Of a DNA stretch of 64,000 nucleotides, positions 8,926-18,381 are shown one piece after another. The stretch lies in contig NZ_AMZQ01000007.1 in NCBI RefSeq assembly GCF_000313615.1, forward strand, positions 124,001 to 188,000, read 5' to 3'. A program made the position numbers and the translations under genes. The stretch's first letter is position 1. Each line of letters begins with the position of its first letter. The notes beneath the pieces were generated by a model. That model had not been told where the DNA came from. It saw nothing but the letters and a program-made list of their open reading frames with translations, and did no database searches. This DNA comes from Campylobacter showae CSUNSWCD. GTDB taxonomy: Bacteria > Campylobacterota > Campylobacteria > Campylobacterales > Campylobacteraceae.

Positions 8926-9573
8926 ATGAAAAAAATTACGGTTTTTGGCCTAATGTTAATAAGCGCTTTGGCGATAGACAATCCGATGGCAAATATACTA
9001 AAGGACTATGAAAACAAGTGTAATGCCGGGGACGAGATGGCATGCGGCGTGGCGGGCGGAGTTTATGATTTTGCCTTCGAGGCGTACGGGGTAAAGCAGG
9101 ACTACGGCAAGGCGATGAAATTTTATAAAAAGGGCTGCGATAATGGAAACTACAGGTCGTGCAATAATCTAGGCTTTATGTACGAAAATGAAAAAGGCGT
9201 AAAGAGGGACTACAAAAAAGCGTTTGAGTTATATACTAAGTCTTGCGACATCGGAAACGACGCGCTCGGTTGTAGAAATCTCGGATTTTTGTATATCAAT
9301 AAGCATGTTTCAGGCATAAATGAGAAGCAAGCGTTTTGGGAAGGAATTGGGCGTGTTGAAAAAAGTTGCGACATCACGCCGGATTTTACTGCTTGCAGCT
9401 TTTTGGGCGATGTATACTTAAGAATAAATGAAAAAAACGACGCAATGAAATATTATCAAAGAGGATGTACTACTGGGGCTACCGATAATGTTGTTCAATC
9501 TTTTGAAGAAGGCGTTAAACTTTGGCAACTAACCTGCGCAATGTACGAGCTTTTAAAACAAGGCTCAAGGTAA
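8926..9573 (+). CDS. Secreted Sel1-repeat, cysteine-rich protein (Hcp-like)
   Basis: 215 residues with a short signal peptide (KKITVFGLMLISALA). It then has Sel1-like TPR repeats with paired cysteines spaced as in the Helicobacter cysteine-rich proteins: CNAGDEMACG, CDNGNYRSCNNLG, CDIGNDALGCRNLG and CDITPDFTACSFLG. Each repeat pairs two helices by a disulfide, which suits a periplasmic or exported protein. Hcp proteins are secreted, host-exposed and sometimes bind beta-lactams; whether this one does is unknown. A good ribosome site (GAAAGGCGG) precedes the ATG. The upstream G8 tract suggests variable expression. Confidence 0.8.
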   Translation: MKKITVFGLMLISALAIDNPMANILKDYENKCNAGDEMACGVAGGVYDFAFEAYGVKQDYGKAMKFYKKGCDNGNYRSCNNLGFMYENEKGVKRDYKKAFELYTKSCDIGNDALGCRNLGFLYINKHVSGINEKQAFWEGIGRVEKSCDITPDFTACSFLGDVYLRINEKNDAMKYYQRGCTTGATDNVVQSFEEGVKLWQLTCAMYELLKQGSR

Positions 9574-9579
9574 TTTTAA

Positions 9580-9610
9580 AATTTGGACATGGTTTTAATC
9601 TGTCCAAATT
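9580..9610 (+). terminator. Stem-loop behind the Sel1 gene
   Basis: AATTTGGACA (9580-9589) and TGTCCAAATT (9601-9610) form a perfect 10-bp inverted repeat around an 11-base loop, seven bases after the stop codon. No long T tract follows, so it may act as a weak terminator or mRNA end. Confidence 0.5.
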
Positions 9611-9721
9611 CTCCCAAAATCAAATCTAAATTTCCAGCATCAAATTTTCAGCCAAATTTACAAAAGCTTCCTTATAAAAAGGAAATAATTTTATTAAATT
9701 TCATCAAATTCGCTCAAAATA

Positions 9722-9750
9722 TTGACATTAAAAAGCCATTTGGATAAAAT
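9722..9750 (+). promoter_or_regulatory. Consensus promoter of the S10 ribosomal operon
   Basis: TTGACA (9722-9727), a 17-bp spacer and TAAAAT (9745-9750) form a near-perfect sigma-70 promoter, the best in the window. It lies 66 bp before rpsJ. A -35 this good is unusual for Campylobacter and fits the high expression needed for ribosomal proteins. Confidence 0.8.
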
Positions 9751-9775
9751 CCGAGTCTCTTACACAAGTAAGAAG

Positions 9776-9793
9776 TGTCGTATGTTTGCGACA
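9776..9793 (+). other. Leader hairpin of the S10 operon
   Basis: TGTCG (9776-9780) pairs with CGACA (9789-9793) around an 8-base loop, inside the leader between promoter and rpsJ. Its core resembles the inner stem of the repeat modules in the rpsH-rplF gap (GTCG ... TGTTTGCGAC). A regulatory role is only a guess. Confidence 0.35.
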
Positions 9794-9815
9794 AGTTCTA
9801 TTCAAAGGAAAGAAA

Positions 9816-10127
9816 ATGGAAAGAATCAGGCTTAAGCTTAAAGCTTATGACCATAGAGTTCTCGACCGCACAGTTGCAGCCATAGTAGAAGCTGTCAAAC
9901 GAACGGGCGCCGACGTCAGAGGTCCGGTGCCGATGCCTACGAAGATCAAACGCTACACGGTCTTAAAATCACCACACATCAACAAAGACTCACGCGAGCA
10001 GTTTGAAATGAGAATTCACGCTAGAATGCTAGATATCGTAGCGGCTACGCCCGATACCGTCGACTCGCTAACAAAGCTTGACTTAGCCCCTGAGGTTAAC
10101 GTCGAAGTCCGCGCGATGGGCAAATAA
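9816..10127 (+). CDS. rpsJ: 30S ribosomal protein S10
   Basis: 103 residues, the normal S10 length, beginning [13 protein letters not shown] and containing the [14 protein letters not shown] loop that reaches into the 30S head. First gene of the S10 cluster; S10 (NusE) also joins antitermination complexes. The ATG at 9816 is chosen over an earlier in-frame start because it follows an AAGGAA site at the right distance and gives the family length. Confidence 0.98.
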   Translation: MERIRLKLKAYDHRVLDRTVAAIVEAVKRTGADVRGPVPMPTKIKRYTVLKSPHINKDSREQFEMRIHARMLDIVAATPDTVDSLTKLDLAPEVNVEVRAMGK

Positions 10128-10141
10128 AGGCGAGGTGAAAG

Positions 10142-10720
10142 ATGGAATATATCGTAGAAAAAATAGGCATGAGCAGAACGGTTAATAACCCGAGCATCCC
10201 TGTTACGCTTCTAAAGGTCGTAAACGCTAAAGTTTGCGAAGTGAGCGAATGCGGCAGCGCGATAGTAGCTTATGCTAAAGGTAAAGCAAAAAATAAAGCC
10301 ATAGAGGGTCAGCAAAAAAAATATAGCCTAACGGCGGAATTTAATAAATTCGCAACCCTACAAGTCGCCAATAAAGAGGCGGGCGATCTTGATTTTAGTC
10401 CGCTTAGCTCGGCTAAAATTTTAAAAGTTAGCTTTAGCTCAAAAGGTAAAGGCTATCAAGGCGTCGTGAAAAGACACGGCTTTGCCGGAGGTCCGAAAAG
10501 TCACGGTTCTCGCTTCCACAAAAGACACGGCTCTATCGGTAACCGCGAGTGGCCGGGACGCGTTCAGCCTGGTATGAAGATGGCCGGACACACCGGAAAT
10601 GAAAAAGTTACCGTTAAAAATGAGATCGTAAGCTTTGATGTCGAAAACGGAATTTTGGTTTTAAAAGGCAGCGTCGCTGGCTATAACGGTGCAATGGGCA
10701 GAATAAGGATAGTAAAATGA
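10142..10720 (+). CDS. rplC: 50S ribosomal protein L3
   Basis: 192 residues, with the conserved [20 protein letters not shown] loop that approaches the peptidyl transferase centre. It begins 14 bp after rpsJ behind AGGCGAGG and its stop overlaps the rplD start by four bases (ATGA). Sequence and order are those of a standard S10 operon; the N-terminal half diverges from E. coli as usual in this phylum. Confidence 0.98.
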   Translation: MEYIVEKIGMSRTVNNPSIPVTLLKVVNAKVCEVSECGSAIVAYAKGKAKNKAIEGQQKKYSLTAEFNKFATLQVANKEAGDLDFSPLSSAKILKVSFSSKGKGYQGVVKRHGFAGGPKSHGSRFHKRHGSIGNREWPGRVQPGMKMAGHTGNEKVTVKNEIVSFDVENGILVLKGSVAGYNGAMGRIRIVK

Positions 10721-11331
10721 GTAAAGTTTGCGTATTAAACGAAAAATTTGAAAAAGCTAGCGAGCTTGATCTACCGGCTAATTACGCCCAGATCAATCCG
10801 CACAACCTATATCTTTACGTTAAGTCTTATTTGTCCGGTATGCGTTCAAATTCGGCTCACACTAAAACCAGAGCTTTCGTAAGCGGCGGCGGTAAAAAAC
10901 CGTGGAGACAAAAAGGTCGCGGCGGTGCTAGAGCGGGCTCAACCAGAACTAACGTCTGGGTAGGCGGCGCGGTGGCGTTTGGTCCGAGCAACGAGCGAAA
11001 CTACTTCCAAAAGGTCAATAAAAAGCAAAAAAGATTGGCGCTTGAGTTCGCGCTAAACGAAAAAGCTAACGCGGGTAAAATTTTCGCGGTAGATAGCATA
11101 GAGATCGCAAGCGGTAAAACTAAAGACGCGGCTAAAATAATCAGCGCGTTAAATTTGAGAGACGCTTTGGTTGTAAAAGATCTGCTTGACGACAACACGC
11201 TATTGGCGTTTAGAAATCTATCAAACTGCTATCTAATCGATGCGAGCGAGATAAACGCTTACTTAGTGGCGACTTACGGTGCCGTCGTTATCGAGAAGGC
11301 CGCACTTGAAACTATAATAAAAGAGGGCTGA
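10717..11331 (+). CDS. rplD: 50S ribosomal protein L4
   Basis: 204 residues. The central extension [19 protein letters not shown] is the L4 loop lining the nascent-peptide tunnel, the place where macrolide-resistance changes arise. In E. coli, L4 also represses its own operon; no equivalent leader site could be recognised here. Coupled to rplC by an ATGA overlap and followed by rplW after one base. Confidence 0.98.
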   Translation: MSKVCVLNEKFEKASELDLPANYAQINPHNLYLYVKSYLSGMRSNSAHTKTRAFVSGGGKKPWRQKGRGGARAGSTRTNVWVGGAVAFGPSNERNYFQKVNKKQKRLALEFALNEKANAGKIFAVDSIEIASGKTKDAAKIISALNLRDALVVKDLLDDNTLLAFRNLSNCYLIDASEINAYLVATYGAVVIEKAALETIIKEG

Positions 11332-11332
11332 A

Positions 11333-11614
11333 ATGGCAGATATAACTGATATCAAAACGATTTTATATACGGAAAAAACTCTCGGTCTTCAAGAGCAAGG
11401 CGTAGTTGTTATACAAACTTCGCCTAAGATGACTAAAAATAGGCTGAAAGAAATTTTGAAAGAATATTTTGGGGTAACGCCGCTTCGCGTAAATTCGCTT
11501 AGAATCGACGGAAAAGTTAAGCGTTTCAAAGGAAGAGAAGGACAACGCAACGAGATAAAGAAATTTTACGTTCAGTTGCCTGAAGGCTCAAGCCTAGAAA
11601 ACACGGAGGCGTAA
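11333..11614 (+). CDS. rplW: 50S ribosomal protein L23
   Basis: 93 residues, starting [16 protein letters not shown], typical of L23, which sits at the tunnel exit and docks trigger factor and SRP. The [31 protein letters not shown] segment (described by its start and end) is the conserved RNA-binding loop. Placed one base after rplD and one before rplB. Confidence 0.97.
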   Translation: MADITDIKTILYTEKTLGLQEQGVVVIQTSPKMTKNRLKEILKEYFGVTPLRVNSLRIDGKVKRFKGREGQRNEIKKFYVQLPEGSSLENTEA

Positions 11615-11615
11615 G

Positions 11616-12446
11616 ATGGCGATAAAAACCTATAAACCTTATACACCTAGCCGCAGATTTATGACGGGCCTATCAAGCGAAGATATCACTGCTAAACCTA
11701 GCGTGAGAAGCTTGCTTGTAAAGATCCCTGTAAGCGGCGGTAGAAATAGCAACGGAAGAATAACTTCTAGACATAAAGAAGGCGGAGCGAAGAAACTTTA
11801 TAGAATCATTGACTTTAAACGCCGCAAATTCGGTATCGAAGGTAAAGTCGAAGCTATCGAGTACGATCCGAACAGAAACTGCCGAATTGCGCTTATCGCT
11901 TATAAAGACGGCGAAAAACGCTACATCATCAGACCAAACGGACTAAATGTTGGCGATATCGTAGCAGCAGCCGAGACAGGTCTAGACATAAAACCTGGCA
12001 ACGCGATGAAACTAAGAAATATTCCGGTTGGTACTATCGTGCACAACGTGGAGTTAAAACCGGGCAAGGGCGCTCAGATGGCTCGTTCAGCCGGCGGCTA
12101 CGCTCAGCTAATGGGTAAAGAGGAAAAATACGTAATGCTTCGCTTGCCAAGCGGCGAGATGAGACAAGTACTCGCAGAGTGCATGGCTAGTATCGGCGTA
12201 GTAGGTAACGAAGATTGGGCGAACGTAACTATCGGTAAAGCCGGACGTAATCGCCATAGAGGTATCCGTCCTCAAACTCGCGGTTCTGCGATGAACCCAG
12301 TAGATCACCCGCACGGCGGTGGTGAGGGCAAGAAAAACTCAGGCCGTCATCCTGTTACTCCATGGGGTAAACCGACTAAAGGTGCTAAGACTCGCCGCAA
12401 GAAGGCTAGCGATAAGCTTATAATTTCAAGAAGGAAAGGTAAATAG
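11616..12446 (+). CDS. rplB: 50S ribosomal protein L2
   Basis: 276 residues, full length. The C-terminal [13 protein letters not shown] motif carries the conserved histidine near the peptidyl transferase centre, and [14 protein letters not shown] precedes it. Needed for subunit joining. It follows rplW after a single base and precedes rpsS by two bases. Confidence 0.98.
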   Translation: MAIKTYKPYTPSRRFMTGLSSEDITAKPSVRSLLVKIPVSGGRNSNGRITSRHKEGGAKKLYRIIDFKRRKFGIEGKVEAIEYDPNRNCRIALIAYKDGEKRYIIRPNGLNVGDIVAAAETGLDIKPGNAMKLRNIPVGTIVHNVELKPGKGAQMARSAGGYAQLMGKEEKYVMLRLPSGEMRQVLAECMASIGVVGNEDWANVTIGKAGRNRHRGIRPQTRGSAMNPVDHPHGGGEGKKNSGRHPVTPWGKPTKGAKTRRKKASDKLIISRRKGK

Positions 12447-12448
12447 AG

Positions 12449-12730
12449 ATGGCAAGATCACTCAAAAAAGGACCTTTTGTCGATGAGCATGTAATGAAAA
12501 AAGTCGTTGCCGCTAAAAAGTCTAACGACAACAAGCCGATAAAAACATGGTCTAGACGCAGCACGATAGTGCCTGAAATGATAGGCCTAACGTTTAACGT
12601 TCATAACGGCAAGAGTTTCATTCCAGTATACGTTACGGAAAACCACATCGGATATAAACTAGGCGAATTTGCTCCTACGCGCACATTTAAGGGTCACAAA
12701 GGCTCAGTGCAAAAGAAAATCGGTAAGTAA
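12449..12730 (+). CDS. rpsS: 30S ribosomal protein S19
   Basis: 93 residues beginning [15 protein letters not shown], the invariant S19 N-terminus; [14 protein letters not shown] and [13 protein letters not shown]-like segments follow. S19 binds 16S rRNA in the head together with S13. Standard position between rplB and rplV. Confidence 0.98.
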   Translation: MARSLKKGPFVDEHVMKKVVAAKKSNDNKPIKTWSRRSTIVPEMIGLTFNVHNGKSFIPVYVTENHIGYKLGEFAPTRTFKGHKGSVQKKIGK

Positions 12731-12739
12731 GGGGATAAG

Positions 12740-13072
12740 ATGAGCAAATCAATTATTAAATTCGTAAGACTATCTCCGACTAAAGCCAGACTAATCGCAA
12801 GAGAAGTACAAGGCATGAACGCCGAATTTGCACTAGCTAGCCTTAGCTTTATGCCAAACCGCGGCGCCAAATTTATCGCTACGGCTATCAGCTCAGCGGT
12901 AGCTAACGGTGGATTCGAGCCTGAAGAGGTTATCGTGACAAGCTGCCGTGTAGATGCGGGCCCAGTATTAAAAAGATTTAGACCGCGAGCGAGAGGAAGC
13001 GCAAGCAGAATCCGCAAACCGACTTCTCATATCTTAGTAGAAGTATCTAAACCTGAAAAGAAGGAAGCGTAA
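12740..13072 (+). CDS. rplV: 50S ribosomal protein L22
   Basis: 110 residues. It shows the L22 core, [17 protein letters not shown], and the tunnel-lining hairpin [19 protein letters not shown] near the C-terminus. Nine bases separate it from rpsS, and one base separates it from rpsC. No sign of unusual tunnel-loop insertions. Confidence 0.98.
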   Translation: MSKSIIKFVRLSPTKARLIAREVQGMNAEFALASLSFMPNRGAKFIATAISSAVANGGFEPEEVIVTSCRVDAGPVLKRFRPRARGSASRIRKPTSHILVEVSKPEKKEA

Positions 13073-13073
13073 T

Positions 13074-13775
13074 ATGGGTCAGAAAGTAAATCCGATAGGT
13101 CTAAGACTAGGAATAAACCGCAACTGGGAGTCAAGATGGTTTCCTGCTAAAGGAACTTTGGCTGAAAATATCGGCGAAGATTACAAAATTCGCGCTTTCT
13201 TGAAAAAGAAACTTTACTACGCGGGCGTTTCTCAAATTTTGATCGAGAGAACCGCTAAGAAAATCCGCGTAACCGTCGTAGCAGCTCGCCCTGGTATTAT
13301 CATCGGCAAAAAAGGCTCTGACGTAGAGAAGCTTAAAGAGGATATCCAAAAGCTGATCAACAAAGAAGTAAACGTAAATATCAAAGAAGAAAGAAAAGCT
13401 CAAGCTTCGGCTCAACTAGCTGCGGAAAACGTAGCTATGCAGCTTGAAAAACGCGTTGCATTTAGACGTGCAATGAAAAAAGTTATCCAAGGCGCTCAAA
13501 AATCAGGCGCTAAAGGTATCAAAATTTCAGTTGCTGGACGTCTTGGCGGTGCAGAAATCGCTAGAACAGAGTGGTACTTAGAGGGTCGCGTTCCGCTTCA
13601 CACCCTAAGAGCCAAGATCGATTACGGCGTTGCTGAAGCGCATACGACTTATGGAAACATAGGTATAAAAGTGTGGATATTTAAAGGCGAGGTTCTTCAA
13701 AAAGGCGTTCAACCTGAAAAGAACGAAGAAGAAAAAGCCGATAAAAAACCGCGCAGAGCAAGAAGAGGTAAATAA
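13074..13775 (+). CDS. rpsC: 30S ribosomal protein S3
   Basis: 233 residues with the opening [20 protein letters not shown], the KH domain motif [16 protein letters not shown], and the C-terminal [18 protein letters not shown] domain lining the mRNA entry channel. The tail is short, charged and Lys/Arg/Glu rich. Standard position before rplP. Confidence 0.98.
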   Translation: MGQKVNPIGLRLGINRNWESRWFPAKGTLAENIGEDYKIRAFLKKKLYYAGVSQILIERTAKKIRVTVVAARPGIIIGKKGSDVEKLKEDIQKLINKEVNVNIKEERKAQASAQLAAENVAMQLEKRVAFRRAMKKVIQGAQKSGAKGIKISVAGRLGGAEIARTEWYLEGRVPLHTLRAKIDYGVAEAHTTYGNIGIKVWIFKGEVLQKGVQPEKNEEEKADKKPRRARRGK

Positions 13776-13777
13776 TC

Positions 13778-14203
13778 ATGTTGATGCCAAAACGAACTAA
13801 ATTTCGCAAACAGATGAAAGGCAGAAACCGCGGTAAAGCTACTCGCGGCGCTGATCTTGCTATGGGCGAGATCGGAATCAAAGCCGTAGAAGCAGGCCGC
13901 GTAAATTCGCGCCAGATCGAAGCGGCTCGTGTGGCTCTAACTCGCCACGTAAAACGCCAGGCTAAAACTTGGATCAGAGTTTTCCCAGATAAGCCGCTAA
14001 CCAAAAAACCTCTACAAACTCGTATGGGTAAAGGTAAAGCCGGAGTCGAAGAGTGGGTTATGAACATAAAACCAGGTCGTATAATAGTCGAAATGGCGGG
14101 TGTAGATGAGGAATTAGCGCGTGAAGCTCTAACTCTAGCTATCCACAAACTTCCGTTTAAGACTAAAATCGTAACGCGAGAGAGTGAAAATGAAATATAC
14201 TGA
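13778..14203 (+). CDS. rplP: 50S ribosomal protein L16
   Basis: 141 residues, starting [19 protein letters not shown]; the MGKGKGxxE-type motif appears as [14 protein letters not shown]16 organises the A-site tRNA region of 23S rRNA. An in-frame second ATG at 13784 exists, but MLMPKRTK is the usual start in this group. Its 3' end overlaps the rpmC start by 14 bases. Confidence 0.97.
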   Translation: MLMPKRTKFRKQMKGRNRGKATRGADLAMGEIGIKAVEAGRVNSRQIEAARVALTRHVKRQAKTWIRVFPDKPLTKKPLQTRMGKGKAGVEEWVMNIKPGRIIVEMAGVDEELAREALTLAIHKLPFKTKIVTRESENEIY

Positions 14204-14375
14204 TATTAAAGACAAAAGCGTTGCAGAACTTAACGCGTTATTGAAAGAGAAAAAGGTGCTTTTATTTACTTTAAGACAAAAGCTAAAAACTATGCAGCTA
14301 AGCAACCCTAACGAGATTAGCGCCGTCCGCAAGGAAATAGCGCAAATCAACACTGCAATTAGCGCTTCAAAGTAA
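14190..14375 (+). CDS. rpmC: 50S ribosomal protein L29
   Basis: 61 residues, [14 protein letters not shown] at the start and [21 protein letters not shown] near the end, a typical two-helix L29. The ATG at 14190 is preferred over a GTG two codons earlier. It overlaps the end of rplP in another frame, so both are translated from the same message. Confidence 0.95.
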   Translation: MKYTDIKDKSVAELNALLKEKKVLLFTLRQKLKTMQLSNPNEISAVRKEIAQINTAISASK

Positions 14376-14385
14376 GGGGTGAGAA

Positions 14386-14637
14386 ATGGCATTAAAAAGA
14401 GAAATTCAAGGTGTCGTTTTACAAAAGGCCGGCGATAAGACGGCTACGATTTTGGTTGAGAGACGCGTTATGCACCCAAGATACCACAAATTCGTAAAAC
14501 GCTTTAAAAAATATATGATTCACGACGAAAAGAACGAAACAAAAGCGGGCGATACGGTCGTAGCTATCGAATGCAGACCGCTAAGCGCGAGAAAATCTTT
14601 CCGATTAAAGACTATTTTAGCGACGGGGGTTGAGTAA
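14386..14637 (+). CDS. rpsQ: 30S ribosomal protein S17
   Basis: 83 residues with the OB-fold S17 signatures [20 protein letters not shown] and [19 protein letters not shown] primary 16S rRNA binder. The ten-base spacer after rpmC contains a GGGGTGAG ribosome site; its TAA overlaps the rplN ATG by one base. Confidence 0.97.
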   Translation: MALKREIQGVVLQKAGDKTATILVERRVMHPRYHKFVKRFKKYMIHDEKNETKAGDTVVAIECRPLSARKSFRLKTILATGVE

Positions 14638-15005
14638 TGATACAATCTTTTACGAGGCTTACAGTCGCCGACAATAGCGGCGCGAAAGAGCTAATGTGTA
14701 TTAAGGTTTTGGGCGGCAGCAAGAGAAGATACGCGACGCTTGGCGACGTTATCATCTGCTCAGTTAAAAAGGCGCTTCCAAACGGCAAGATCAAAAAGGG
14801 TCAAGTGGTAAAAGCGGTCGTCGTTAGAACTAAAAAAGAGGTTCAAAGAGATAACGGCTCGCTAATCCGCTTTGACGAAAACGCAGCCGTCATCCTAGAT
14901 AACAAACGCGAGCCTATCGGTACTCGTATCTTTGGACCGGTCGGCCGTGAGGTTAGATACGCTAACTTTATGAAAATCGTTTCGCTTGCTCCGGAGGTGT
15001 TATAA
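14637..15005 (+). CDS. rplN: 50S ribosomal protein L14
   Basis: 122 residues starting [20 protein letters not shown], the universal L14 N-terminus, ending in the [13 protein letters not shown] block that contacts 16S rRNA in a bridge. Overlaps both neighbours by one base (TAATG), so the rpsQ-rplN-rplX run is translationally coupled. Confidence 0.98.
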   Translation: MIQSFTRLTVADNSGAKELMCIKVLGGSKRRYATLGDVIICSVKKALPNGKIKKGQVVKAVVVRTKKEVQRDNGSLIRFDENAAVILDNKREPIGTRIFGPVGREVRYANFMKIVSLAPEVL

Positions 15006-15241
15006 TGGCTAACGTTAAATTTAAAGTAAAAAAAGGCGATACCGTTAAGATCATCGCAGGCGACGACAAAGGTAAAACAGGTAAAATTTTATCCGTCCTA
15101 GCCAAAAAAGGACAAGTCATCGTCGAGGGCTGCAAGGTAGCTAAAAAAGCTATAAAACCTAGCGAAAAGACCCCAAACGGCGGCTTTATCAATAAAGAGA
15201 TGCCTATTGATATCTCAAACGTTGCAAAAGTTGAGGGCTGA
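15005..15241 (+). CDS. rplX: 50S ribosomal protein L24
   Basis: 78 residues with a KOW motif, [21 protein letters not shown], and the [15 protein letters not shown] tail. An assembly initiator for the large subunit. It is shorter than E. coli L24 at the C-terminus, as in other Campylobacterota. Confidence 0.97.
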   Translation: MANVKFKVKKGDTVKIIAGDDKGKTGKILSVLAKKGQVIVEGCKVAKKAIKPSEKTPNGGFINKEMPIDISNVAKVEG

Positions 15242-15243
15242 AA

Positions 15244-15789
15244 ATGAATAGATTAAAAGCTAAATATAACGAGGTCGTAAAGCCTGCTTTGGCTAAAGAA
15301 TTCGACATCAAAAATCCTATGCTAATCCCTGCGATCGAAAAGATCGTGATAAGCGTAGGCGCTGGCGAATCTGCTAAAGATCAAAAGCAACTTCAAAACA
15401 TCGCCGATACTATTTCGCTAATCGCCGGACAAAAAGCTGTTGTTACCGACGCTAAAAAATCGGTTGCGGGCTTTAAAGTGCGCGAGGGTTTCCCTGTCGG
15501 TGTAAAAGTAACGCTTAGAAAAGAGAATATGTTTGCGTTTTTGGACAAGTTAATCTCTATCGCGCTACCGAGAGTTAAGGACTTTAGAGGCCTTCCAAAA
15601 GACGGTTTTGATGGACGTGGAAACTACAACTTCGGTCTTGACGAGCAGCTAATGTTCCCAGAGGTCGAGTATGATAAGATTTTACGCACTCATGGTATGA
15701 ATATAGTTATAGTCACGACGACAAACAGCGACAAAGAGGCATTCAAATTGCTTGAGCTATTTGGTTTGCCGTTTGCGAAAGGAAAGTAA
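15244..15789 (+). CDS. rplE: 50S ribosomal protein L5
   Basis: 181 residues. [18 protein letters not shown] near residue 35 and [22 protein letters not shown] near the end are L5 signatures. It carries 5S rRNA into the large subunit. Two bases follow rplX; one base separates it from rpsN. Confidence 0.98.
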   Translation: MNRLKAKYNEVVKPALAKEFDIKNPMLIPAIEKIVISVGAGESAKDQKQLQNIADTISLIAGQKAVVTDAKKSVAGFKVREGFPVGVKVTLRKENMFAFLDKLISIALPRVKDFRGLPKDGFDGRGNYNFGLDEQLMFPEVEYDKILRTHGMNIVIVTTTNSDKEAFKLLELFGLPFAKGK

Positions 15790-15790
15790 T

Positions 15791-15976
15791 ATGGCGAAAA
15801 AATCAATGATAGCAAAGGCTGCCAGAAAGCCTAAATTTGCGGTTCGCGGCTATACGAGATGCCAAATTTGCGGACGTCCGCATTCGGTTTATAAAGATTT
15901 TGGAATTTGCCGCGTATGCCTAAGAAAAATGGCTAACGAGGGACTAATCCCGGGTCTAAAAAAAGCAAGCTGGTAA
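15791..15976 (+). CDS. rpsN: 30S ribosomal protein S14, zinc-binding type
   Basis: 61 residues, [21 protein letters not shown] at the start (first 20 or so) followed by CQICGRP and CRVCLRK, giving the four-cysteine zinc site of type Z S14. An upstream in-frame extension to 15752 would overlap rplE by 38 bases and is not needed: the ATG at 15791 follows GGAAAG and gives the family length. No zinc-free S14 paralogue is seen here. Confidence 0.96.
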   Translation: MAKKSMIAKAARKPKFAVRGYTRCQICGRPHSVYKDFGICRVCLRKMANEGLIPGLKKASW

Positions 15977-15985
15977 GGAAGAGAA

Positions 15986-16381
15986 ATGTTAAATGACTTA
16001 ATTTCAGACGGACTAACTCGCATTAGAAACGCCGCAATGAGAAGACTTGAAACTACAAAGCTTCTTCATTCAAACGTCGTCGAGGCTACTTTATCTATCC
16101 TTGCGGCTAAAGGCTATATCGAGAGCTACAACGTTGTAGAAGAAGATAAAAAGAAATTTATAAACGTAGTTCTAAAATACGACGAGCACGGCAGAAGCGT
16201 GATTAACGAGCTTAAGCGCGTATCAAGCCCGGGTCGCCGCGTTTATAAGGGAAAAGACGAGATCAAGAGATTTAAAAACGGCTACGGAACGATCATCGTT
16301 AGCACCAGCAAAGGCGTTTTGAGTAACGAAGAAGCTCACAAAGCTGGCGTAGGCGGCGAAATACTCTGCTCTGTGTGGTAA
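15986..16381 (+). CDS. rpsH: 30S ribosomal protein S8
   Basis: 131 residues: [19 protein letters not shown] at the N-terminus and [23 protein letters not shown] at the end (only the ends given). S8 binds the central domain of 16S rRNA and in E. coli represses the spc operon at rplE. It is the last gene before the unusual 632-bp gap; in most relatives rplF follows at once. Confidence 0.98.
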   Translation: MLNDLISDGLTRIRNAAMRRLETTKLLHSNVVEATLSILAAKGYIESYNVVEEDKKKFINVVLKYDEHGRSVINELKRVSSPGRRVYKGKDEIKRFKNGYGTIIVSTSKGVLSNEEAHKAGVGGEILCSVW

Positions 16382-16385
16382 TGGA

Positions 16386-16668
16386 CAACAACGATGCGGG
16401 ACATCGTTGTTGCATCCTTGAAAATGTAATCTAATTCGGTAGGCTTGTCGTGTTTGCGACGGGGTAGCGTTTTGGATTACCTTGAAATAAAGTTTGAATT
16501 GATGGGCTTATTTTTGTAGCAAGACGTCAATTCGACATCATTAAAATGTAGTCTGATTCGGTAGGCTTGTCGCATTTATGACGGGGTAGCGTTTTAGATT
16601 ACCTTAAAAAGAAGCTTGAAGCGGTGAGCTTGCTGGATTTACAGCAGGGGCATCGTTTTTGAATCTTT
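16386..16668 (+). repeat. Tandem array of five alternating stem-loop modules
   Basis: Five hairpins follow rpsH. Module 1 (16386-16412) has an 11-bp perfect stem. Module 2 (16426-16480) and module 4 (16548-16602) are 55-bp copies, 48 of 55 identical and 122 bp apart, each folding end to end from GTARTC to GATTAC with an inner TTGTC/GACGG stem. Module 3 (16494-16535) has a TTGAATTGA/TCAATTCGA stem, and module 5 (about 16618-16659) CGGTG/CATCG plus TTGCTG/CAGCAG. Linkers resemble each other (TTGAAAATG, TTAAAATG, TTAAAATG). Between modules 2 and 4, all substitutions in the stems keep pairing (A-T to G-T, T-G to T-A, G-C to G-T); the rest are in the loop. This suggests selection on RNA structure. 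Confidence 0.75.
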
Positions 16669-17013
16669 AAAATGAAATTTGACTAGGCATCTTTTTGTAG
16701 TTTATAAAATTTACGAAAAACTTCCGCCGTCAAATTTATAAAATTTAAAAATGGAAGCTCAAATTTAAAAAGCTTCCCAAATTTAGCTCGATATGCAAAT
16801 TTATCCAAATTTGCCAAAGCTAAATTTAAAAACGACGATGTCAAATTTGACGCCAAATTTTAGGAAGTAGATCCAAAAAAAGCAAGTCAAATTTGACGAG
16901 AAAATTAAAGTGTTTGAAGCGGTTTTTATCGCTTCGATTCATTTCTATTTTTATGGTATTGCGGTATCCATTCGTAAAAGTAGACATACCCTAGACAAGT
17001 AAAAAGGAAAAAA
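16669..17013 (+). other. AAATTT-dense spacer upstream of rplF
   Basis: No gene is visible. Twelve AAATTT hexamers occur in 220 bp (16675-16894), two of them within GTCAAATTTGACG. A further hairpin, GAAGCG (16916-16921) with CGCTTC (16930-16935), lies before rplF. A plain ribosome site (AAAAGGAAAA) precedes the rplF ATG. No convincing new promoter is seen, so rplF and later genes may depend on read-through. Confidence 0.6.
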
Positions 17014-17550
17014 ATGTCACGTATAGGAAAACAGCCGATAGCTATTCCAAGCGGAGTAGAGGTCAGCGTAGAAGGCAACGTCCTTAAATTTAAAAAAGGC
17101 GCTCATTTAAAAGAGCTTGACACAAAAGGGCACGTAGACGTTAAAGTCGAGGATGCTCACATAGTATTTTCTCCAAAGAGCGACGAGAGACAAGATAGAG
17201 CCTACTGGGGCACTTATAGAGCGCTTGCAAACAATATCGTCATCGGCATTACAAAAGGCTTTACTCGCCAGCTTGAGATCAACGGCGTTGGTTACAAAGC
17301 CGCTGCTAAAGGCCAAGTGCTTGAGCTTACTTTAGGATTTTCTCACCCGATAAATCACGAAGTGCCAAAAGGCGTTGAAATCAGCGTAGAGAAAAACATC
17401 ATAACTATCAAAGGCGACGATAAGCAAGTTGTTGGCCAGATCGCGGCGCAAGTCAGAGCGTACAGACCGCCTGAACCGTATAAGGGCAAAGGCGTTAAAT
17501 ACGTAGAAGAGCGCATCATCCGCAAAGCCGGTAAGACATCTAAGAAGTAA
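17014..17550 (+). CDS. rplF: 50S ribosomal protein L6
   Basis: 178 residues: [19 protein letters not shown] at the start and the second-domain signature [15 protein letters not shown] near the end. L6 supports the sarcin-ricin loop region. Normal length. It is separated from rpsH by the stem-loop gap, and followed after ten bases by rplR. Confidence 0.98.
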   Translation: MSRIGKQPIAIPSGVEVSVEGNVLKFKKGAHLKELDTKGHVDVKVEDAHIVFSPKSDERQDRAYWGTYRALANNIVIGITKGFTRQLEINGVGYKAAAKGQVLELTLGFSHPINHEVPKGVEISVEKNIITIKGDDKQVVGQIAAQVRAYRPPEPYKGKGVKYVEERIIRKAGKTSKK

Positions 17551-17560
17551 GGGATAGATA

Positions 17561-17917
17561 ATGACAGCAAATGTATTAAAAAGAAAACTCACTCTTAGAA
17601 TCAAGAGAAAAAGAAGAATCAGAGCCAAAATTTCCGGCACTGCGGTATTGCCTAGAATTTCTATCTTCAAATCAAACAGAACTCTTTACGTTCAAGCTAT
17701 CGACGACGTAGCGGCCGTAACTATAGCGGCAGCCGACGGCAGAAAACTAGGCATAAAAGCAAACAAAGAAGGTGCCGTAACTTTGGCTAAAGAATTTGCA
17801 AAAACTCTAAAAGCTAAAAAAGTAGAAACGGCATTATTCGACAGAAACGGCTATTTGTATCACGGAGTCGTAGCGGCTTTTGCAGACGCATTACGTGAAA
17901 ACGGTATCAAACTATAA
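17561..17917 (+). CDS. rplR: 50S ribosomal protein L18
   Basis: 118 residues; [20 protein letters not shown] and [25 protein letters not shown] (ends given) are L18 hallmarks. Binds 5S rRNA with L5. Follows rplF behind a GGGAT site. Confidence 0.97.
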   Translation: MTANVLKRKLTLRIKRKRRIRAKISGTAVLPRISIFKSNRTLYVQAIDDVAAVTIAAADGRKLGIKANKEGAVTLAKEFAKTLKAKKVETALFDRNGYLYHGVVAAFADALRENGIKL

Positions 17918-17928
17918 GGAAAATCGCT

Positions 17929-18372
17929 ATGGAAAAATATAACAGAGAAGAATTCGAAGAAGTAATGGTTGATATCGGCCGCGTTACAAAGGTCGTAAAA
18001 GGCGGTCGTAGATTTAGATTTACGGCTCTTGTCGTAGTAGGAAACAGGAACGGCCTAGTAGGCTTTGGCTTCGGTAAAGCAAAAGAGGTGCCGGACGCTA
18101 TGAGAAAAGCCGTCGACGACGCGTTTAAAAACATCATCGAGGTAAAAAGAAAAGGCTCGACTATACCTCACGACGTAGAAGTTAAATTTAACGCTAGCCG
18201 CGTTTTACTTCGCCCTGCTAGCGAAGGTACGGGCGTGATCGCGGGCGGTAGTGCTCGTCCTATTCTAGAGCTTGCGGGCATCAAGGACATCCTAACAAAA
18301 TCGCTTGGCTCAAACAACTCGGCAAACGTCGTTCGCGCTACTTTAAAAGCGCTAAGTATGCTTAAAGGCTAA
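17929..18372 (+). CDS. rpsE: 30S ribosomal protein S5
   Basis: 147 residues with the dsRBD-like N-terminal block [20 protein letters not shown] and the C-terminal block [20 protein letters not shown]. Contributes to decoding accuracy. No rpmD (L30) gene lies between rpsE and rplO, which is normal for Campylobacterota. Confidence 0.98.
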   Translation: MEKYNREEFEEVMVDIGRVTKVVKGGRRFRFTALVVVGNRNGLVGFGFGKAKEVPDAMRKAVDDAFKNIIEVKRKGSTIPHDVEVKFNASRVLLRPASEGTGVIAGGSARPILELAGIKDILTKSLGSNNSANVVRATLKALSMLKG

Positions 18373-18381
18373 GGAGAAGAT

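Noticed and set aside
16426-16602. CRISPR-like array
   Set aside because: Only two true 55-bp copies exist, the units between them are hairpins rather than unique spacers, and no cas gene is near.
16386-16668. tRNA-like or rRNA fragments in the stem-loop gap
   Set aside because: No acceptor, anticodon or T-loop pattern fits the hairpins.
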